DNA of 64,000 nucleotides from Thioalkalivibrio sp. ALJT (GTDB lineage: Bacteria; Pseudomonadota; Gammaproteobacteria; Ectothiorhodospirales; Ectothiorhodospiraceae). The stretch spans positions 1 through 64,000 of the forward strand of contig NZ_KB907129.1 of the NCBI RefSeq assembly GCF_000381825.1, in the 5' to 3' direction. The position numbers and the translations under genes were made by a program. Under the pieces are notes generated by a model that saw only the letters and a program-made list of their open reading frames with translations, searched no databases and was not told the origin of the DNA. This document shows, one piece after another, positions 60,233 to 64,000 of the stretch. The stretch's first letter is position 1. Each line of letters starts with the position of its first letter.

Positions 60233-60553
60233 ATGACCATGCAGGAGACCATTACCCGGAAGCTGGAGGAGCGCTTTGCGCCCGAGCATCTGGAGGTGGT
60301 GAACGAGAGCCACATGCACAACGTGCCCCCGGGTTCGGAGTCGCATTTCAAGGTGACGGTGGTATCCGAGGCCTTTCGCGACCAGAAGCTGATCGCGCGG
60401 CATCGGCTGGTGAACCAGGCCCTGGCCGACGAGCTGGCCGGCGGCATCCACGCCCTGGCGCTGCACACGCTGGACCCGGACCAGTGGTTCGAGCGTGCCG
60501 GCAAGGTGGCGGACTCCCCGCCCTGCATGGGTGGCGACGGCGGCAAGGCCTGA
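60233..60553 (+). CDS. BolA-family protein
   Basis: A 106-residue BolA protein. These proteins form 2Fe-2S complexes with monothiol glutaredoxins and some act as transcription factors in stationary phase. The class II KH-like fold is visible in ITRKLEERFAPEHLEVVNES, the ligand histidine in IARHRLVNQALADEL, and IHALALHTLDPDQW is characteristic, as is the C-terminal PPCMGG. The ATG at 60233 follows GGAG by seven bases; ATG 60239 is in frame. Confidence 0.93.
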   Translation: MTMQETITRKLEERFAPEHLEVVNESHMHNVPPGSESHFKVTVVSEAFRDQKLIARHRLVNQALADELAGGIHALALHTLDPDQWFERAGKVADSPPCMGGDGGKA

Positions 60554-60557
60554 TCCC

Positions 60558-61769
60558 TTGCCGCTAACGGATATCCCCGCGGCCGGCTCGGCCGTGGATG
60601 CCGTCCTGCGCGCCCGGCTGGAAGCACCCGGGCTGATGGATCTGCTCGGCCCCATCGAGGCCAGCCTGAATCCGGCGGCCAGCCACCCGCCGCTGCCGGG
60701 CGTATCCGAGCACCTGGGGCCGGACCGCCACATCGTGCTGTGGCTGATCGACGGCTTCGCCACCCGCTATCGCCGCCACACGCCGCTGCTGGGCGCGGAC
60801 TACGTAACCGACCTCGAGACCGTGTTCCCCAGCACCACGGCCACCGCGATCACCAGCATCCTGACCGGACGTGCGCCCGCGCAGCACGGCCTGCTCGGCT
60901 GGAACACCCGCCTGCCGTCCGCCGAGCGCACGCTGACGGTACTGATGGGCCAGGAGCGCGACACCGAGGACCGCCCGGCCACACTCGGCTACCGCGAGCT
61001 GACCGGGCGCGTACAGCCGGACCGCCTGGTCGACCGGCTCGGCTGCCACACGACCATGATCGGACCGGACTGGATCGGCGGCACGCCGTACAACCGGATG
61101 ATGAACAGCTCGGCCGCATTCATCGGTTTCGAGGACCTGTCCGAACTGCCGGCGCGGGTGGCCGCGCACGTGAACGCGACACCGGGACCGCATTTCACCT
61201 ACGTCTACTGGTCGGAGCTCGACCACCTGGGCCACGCCTACGGCCCGGAGAGCCCGGAGGTGGAGCGCCACCTGAAGCAGCTGGACCTGGCCTACACCGC
61301 GACCTGCGCGCAGATCCAGCGCCCGGAAAGCATCTTCCTGACCACCGCCGACCACGGCATGCGCACCATGGAGCGCCGCCTGGACCTGCGCGAACACCCG
61401 GCGGTGCAGGCCTGCCTGCGCCACCGCCTGACCGGCGAGCCACGCGCGGCCATCGCCCATGTGCGCGAAGGACGCGACACGGACTTCCTGACGGCCCTGG
61501 ACGCCGCCTTCGGCGCAGACGTAGCCGCCATCCCCGCCGCCGACTGGCTGGGGCCCGGCACGCTGGGCCTGCCCCCAGGGCATCACCGTGAGCACCCCGA
61601 GCTGCGGGCACGCGCCGGCGACTACCTGCTGCTGCCCGCGGAGGACGCCTACCTGGTGGACCCGCCGGACGACGACGAGGGGCCGTTCTTCGTCGGTGCC
61701 CACGGCGGATTGTCCCCGGAGGAGCGGCATATTCCCCTGTTTCTTCGGAATATCGGCCAGTCGCGGTAA
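60558..61769 (+). CDS. Type I phosphodiesterase / nucleotide pyrophosphatase family protein
   Basis: A 403-residue alkaline-phosphatase-superfamily hydrolase. The metal-site aspartate is in LWLIDGFATR, the threonine nucleophile in FPSTTATAITSILTGRAP, and further ligands in SELDHLGHAYGP and TTADHGM, all characteristic of nucleotide pyrophosphatases and phosphodiesterases. No signal peptide is visible, so it should act in the cytoplasm. It starts four bases after the bolA stop at a TTG (60558), with a weak ribosome site. Substrate unknown. Confidence 0.85.
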   Translation: MPLTDIPAAGSAVDAVLRARLEAPGLMDLLGPIEASLNPAASHPPLPGVSEHLGPDRHIVLWLIDGFATRYRRHTPLLGADYVTDLETVFPSTTATAITSILTGRAPAQHGLLGWNTRLPSAERTLTVLMGQERDTEDRPATLGYRELTGRVQPDRLVDRLGCHTTMIGPDWIGGTPYNRMMNSSAAFIGFEDLSELPARVAAHVNATPGPHFTYVYWSELDHLGHAYGPESPEVERHLKQLDLAYTATCAQIQRPESIFLTTADHGMRTMERRLDLREHPAVQACLRHRLTGEPRAAIAHVREGRDTDFLTALDAAFGADVAAIPAADWLGPGTLGLPPGHHREHPELRARAGDYLLLPAEDAYLVDPPDDDEGPFFVGAHGGLSPEERHIPLFLRNIGQSR

Positions 61770-61830
61770 ACTGCCGGGTTCGTTCGCGGTCGAAGGATCG
61801 CGGCTAGCTGAAAACCGATTTCGAGAACCC

Positions 61831-62133
61831 ATGAACGACACCGCCGACCAGACCTACAACAATGCCGCCCAGCACCTGATCGAGCTGGCGAACCGGCTTG
61901 CCGATGACGGCCAGGCCGCCGAAACCGGCGACGTCGCCGACGGCCTGCTGGCCGGTGCCGTGCACTTCTGGCTGTACAGCCGCCAACCCTGCGGCGATCC
62001 GTTGTGCAAGGACTGCGCCCCGTTCGCGGACGCCGAGAGCCGTCTGGCCATGCTGCACGAGCTGATCGACGAGCTGGCGCGCGACAGCGACTACTTCCAC
62101 GCCACCACCGACACCACCGTCGGCCACGCCTGA
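61831..62133 (+). CDS. Small conserved-looking protein of unknown function with a Cys cluster
   Basis: A 100-residue acidic, Ala-rich, mostly helical protein that I do not recognise. The core HFWLYSRQPCGDPLCKDCAPFADAES carries C-x4-C-x2-C, suggesting metal or iron-sulfur binding, followed by MLHELIDELARDSDYFH. ATG 61831 follows GAGAACCC. Codon positions look coding, with the GC bias at third positions seen in its neighbours. It lies 61 bases behind the phosphodiesterase and 18 before the Lhr-like helicase. Confidence 0.7.
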   Translation: MNDTADQTYNNAAQHLIELANRLADDGQAAETGDVADGLLAGAVHFWLYSRQPCGDPLCKDCAPFADAESRLAMLHELIDELARDSDYFHATTDTTVGHA

Positions 62134-62151
62134 CCCGCCACGCCCGAGCCG

Positions 62152-64000
62152 ATGCCGGTCACGCCCTTTCGCCCCGCGACCGACACCTGGTTCGGCGAGG
62201 CCTTCGGGCAGGCGACCGCGATCCAGTCGCGCGGCTGGCCCGCGATCCGGGCCGGCCACCACTGCCTGCTGATCGCCCCCACCGGGAGCGGCAAGACCCT
62301 CGCCGCGTTCCTGAGCGCCATTGATCGCCTGACCGACGAGCCCCCGCCGGATGCCCGTCGCGGCTACTCGGTGCTCTACATCTCGCCGTTGAAGGCGCTG
62401 GCCACCGACATCGAGCGCAACCTGCGCGCCCCGCTGACCGGCATCGCGCAGACCGCCGCGCGTCTGGGCCAGACCACGGGCCAGATCGTGGACGAAAACG
62501 CAAGCGAACCGGTGGTACACATCCGCACCGGCGACACCCCGCAGGCCGAGCGCCGCGCGCAGGCCCGCGAACCCGGCGACATCCTGGTGACCACGCCGGA
62601 ATCGCTGTACCTGCTGCTGGGCTCAAAGGCCGCGGAGAACCTCGAGTCCATCCACACGGTGATCATCGACGAGGTGCATGCGCTGGCCGGCAACAAGCGC
62701 GGCGCGCATCTCGCCCTGTCGCTGGAACGCCTGGCCGAGCGCTGCGGCGAGGACCCGCAGCGCATCGGGCTGTCCGCCACCGTGCATCCGATGGAGGTGG
62801 CGCGCGGCTTCCTCGGCGGTGATCGCGAGGTGGAGGTGATCGACGCCGCCGAGCCACCGCGCCTGGACCTCGAGATCCTCGCCCCCGAGGAGCCGCCCGC
62901 CGAACACGCACCCGCCACCGTCGAGGCCACGGAGGCGCAAAGCCACATCCCGTCCGGCTCCATCCTCGGCACGGTGTACGGCCAGGGCACCGGGCAGCTC
63001 CCCACCGCTGGCGGCAACCGCGCCGCAAGGCTGGAGCCGCGCCTGCTGGCCGCGATCCTGGAGCACCGTTCCACCATCGTGTTCGTGAACAGCCGCGGGC
63101 TGTGCGAGCGCCTGGTCCAGCGCATCAACGAGGCCTGGCGCGAACAGCAGCCGGAGGATGCCGAACCGGTGGAGGACCTGGTCGCCGCCCACCACGGCAG
63201 CGTATCCCACGAGCGCCGCGCCGAGATCGAGGGCCGGCTGAAGACCGGGCGCCTGCGCGGCATCGTCGCGACCAGCTCGCTGGAGCTGGGCATCGACATG
63301 GGCGCGGTGGATCTGGTGATCATGGTCGAATCCCCCGGCGCGGTCGCCCGCGGGCTGCAGCGCGCCGGGCGTGCCGGGCACGGCGTGGGCCAGGTCTCGC
63401 GCTCGCTGCTGCTGCCGCGCTTTCGCGGCGACCTGCTCGAATGCGCGGTGATCGGCGAGCGCATGCAGGCCGGCGCGCTGGAACCGATCCACGCCCCGCA
63501 CAACCCGCTGGACGTGCTGGCCCAGCAGCTCGTCGCGATGGTCTGCGAACGCCCGCGCACAGTGGACGAACTGCACGCGCTGGTCCGCCGCGCCGCGCCC
63601 TGGCGCGAGCTGTCGCGCCCGCTGCTCGAGGCCACGCTGGACATGCTCTCCGGCCATTATCCGAGCACCGACTTCGCCGACCTGCGCCCCTGGCTCGCCT
63701 GGGACCGCGCCCGCGACGAGCTGACCCCGCGACGGGGGGCGGCGCTGGCCGCGCGCCTGAACGCCGGGACCATCCCCGACCGCGGGCTATACGGCGTACA
63801 TGTCGGCGAGGGCGGGCCGCGCATCGGCGAACTGGACGAGGAGATGGTGTTCGAGCTGAAGACCGGGGAGAACGTGACCCTGGGCGCCAGCACCTGGCAC
63901 GTGGAGGCGATCACCCGCGACCGCGTGCTGGTCTCCCCCGCCCCCGGCGAGGTCGGCAAGCTGCCGTTCTGGCATGGCGACGGCCCTGGCCGCCCGATCC
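62152..64000 (+). CDS. Lhr-like DEAD/DEAH helicase (cut by the window end)
   Basis: A large superfamily 2 helicase of the Lhr type, of which the first 616 codons are visible. Walker A is APTGSGKTLAAFLSAI, motif II is IIDEVHALAG, motif III contains LSATVHP, motif IV IVFVNSRG, and motifs V-VI ATSSLELGIDMG and QRAGRAGHG. The winged-helix region characteristic of Lhr starts near PHNPLDVLAQQLVAMV. Lhr proteins act on RNA-DNA hybrids and in DNA damage responses. The frame continues past base 64000. Start ATG 62152. Confidence 0.93.
   Translation, partial: MPVTPFRPATDTWFGEAFGQATAIQSRGWPAIRAGHHCLLIAPTGSGKTLAAFLSAIDRLTDEPPPDARRGYSVLYISPLKALATDIERNLRAPLTGIAQTAARLGQTTGQIVDENASEPVVHIRTGDTPQAERRAQAREPGDILVTTPESLYLLLGSKAAENLESIHTVIIDEVHALAGNKRGAHLALSLERLAERCGEDPQRIGLSATVHPMEVARGFLGGDREVEVIDAAEPPRLDLEILAPEEPPAEHAPATVEATEAQSHIPSGSILGTVYGQGTGQLPTAGGNRAARLEPRLLAAILEHRSTIVFVNSRGLCERLVQRINEAWREQQPEDAEPVEDLVAAHHGSVSHERRAEIEGRLKTGRLRGIVATSSLELGIDMGAVDLVIMVESPGAVARGLQRAGRAGHGVGQVSRSLLLPRFRGDLLECAVIGERMQAGALEPIHAPHNPLDVLAQQLVAMVCERPRTVDELHALVRRAAPWRELSRPLLEATLDMLSGHYPSTDFADLRPWLAWDRARDELTPRRGAALAARLNAGTIPDRGLYGVHVGEGGPRIGELDEEMVFELKTGENVTLGASTWHVEAITRDRVLVSPAPGEVGKLPFWHGDGPGRPI

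Noticed and set aside
55916-60553. A single open frame of more than 1500 codons on the plus strand
   Set aside because: Most of it is antisense to the PEP-synthase-like gene and out of frame with hipA; it arises from high GC content. Only its last 106 codons are real, as the BolA gene.

Overview
The window is a GC-rich, densely packed chromosomal segment of a gammaproteobacterium. The lineage is an inference from gene content and order: a complete dcw cluster from mraZ to lpxC, the M23 peptidase-secA-argJ-Nudix block, pilBCD-coaE-zapD, petABC followed by sspAB, rnpB beside rsmI-lpoA-yraN, and tRNA-Tyr/Gly/Thr-tuf. The closest fit is an Ectothiorhodospiraceae (Thioalkalivibrio-like) sulfur oxidiser, but no single marker proves it. 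Most genes are housekeeping genes with ATG, GTG or TTG starts, and many overlap by four bases.

Layout. 1-1.65 kb: tuf and three tRNAs on the minus strand. 2.1-8.05 kb (plus): type IV pilus assembly genes pilB, pilC and pilD, then coaE and zapD. 8.1-14.4 kb (minus): a Nudix-ThiE fusion, argJ, secA and an M23 peptidase, with dciA divergent. 15.2-33.9 kb (minus): 17 genes of the division and cell wall cluster, mraZ to lpxC, read from a strong promoter with MraZ boxes. 34.1-39.3 kb: rnpB and rsmI (minus), lpoA, yraN and a GlcD-like oxidase (plus). 39.3-43.5 kb (minus): sspB, sspA and the cytochrome bc1 genes petC, petB, petA. 43.8-45.8 kb: a NIF3/YbgI protein and a DegS/AlgW-type protease. 45.8-51.1 kb (minus): a copper-handling cluster of a CopL-like His-rich protein, a TolC-like lipoprotein with a His-rich tail, a multicopper oxidase, CopC and CopD. 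51.3-64 kb: pepN, tatD, a hipBA module with three operator repeats, a large PEP-synthase-like protein, a GcvR-like ACT protein, bolA, a type I phosphodiesterase, a small unknown gene and the start of an Lhr-type helicase cut by the window edge.

The most notable feature is a family of about 270-310 bp non-coding elements, present four times (3854, 13122, 40378, 46694). They have terminal inverted repeats starting GGAAACAC, CTAG-like 4-bp flanks, and internal hairpins whose stems change in a compensating way between copies. They sit exactly at gene boundaries inside operons (pilB/pilC, M23/secA, petC/sspA, copC/copD), and two re-use the TAG stop codon of the upstream gene as half of the target duplication. 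At least three solitary end-like sequences lie at other gene borders. They look like non-autonomous transposable elements (MITEs) that may have gained a role as RNA structures within operons.
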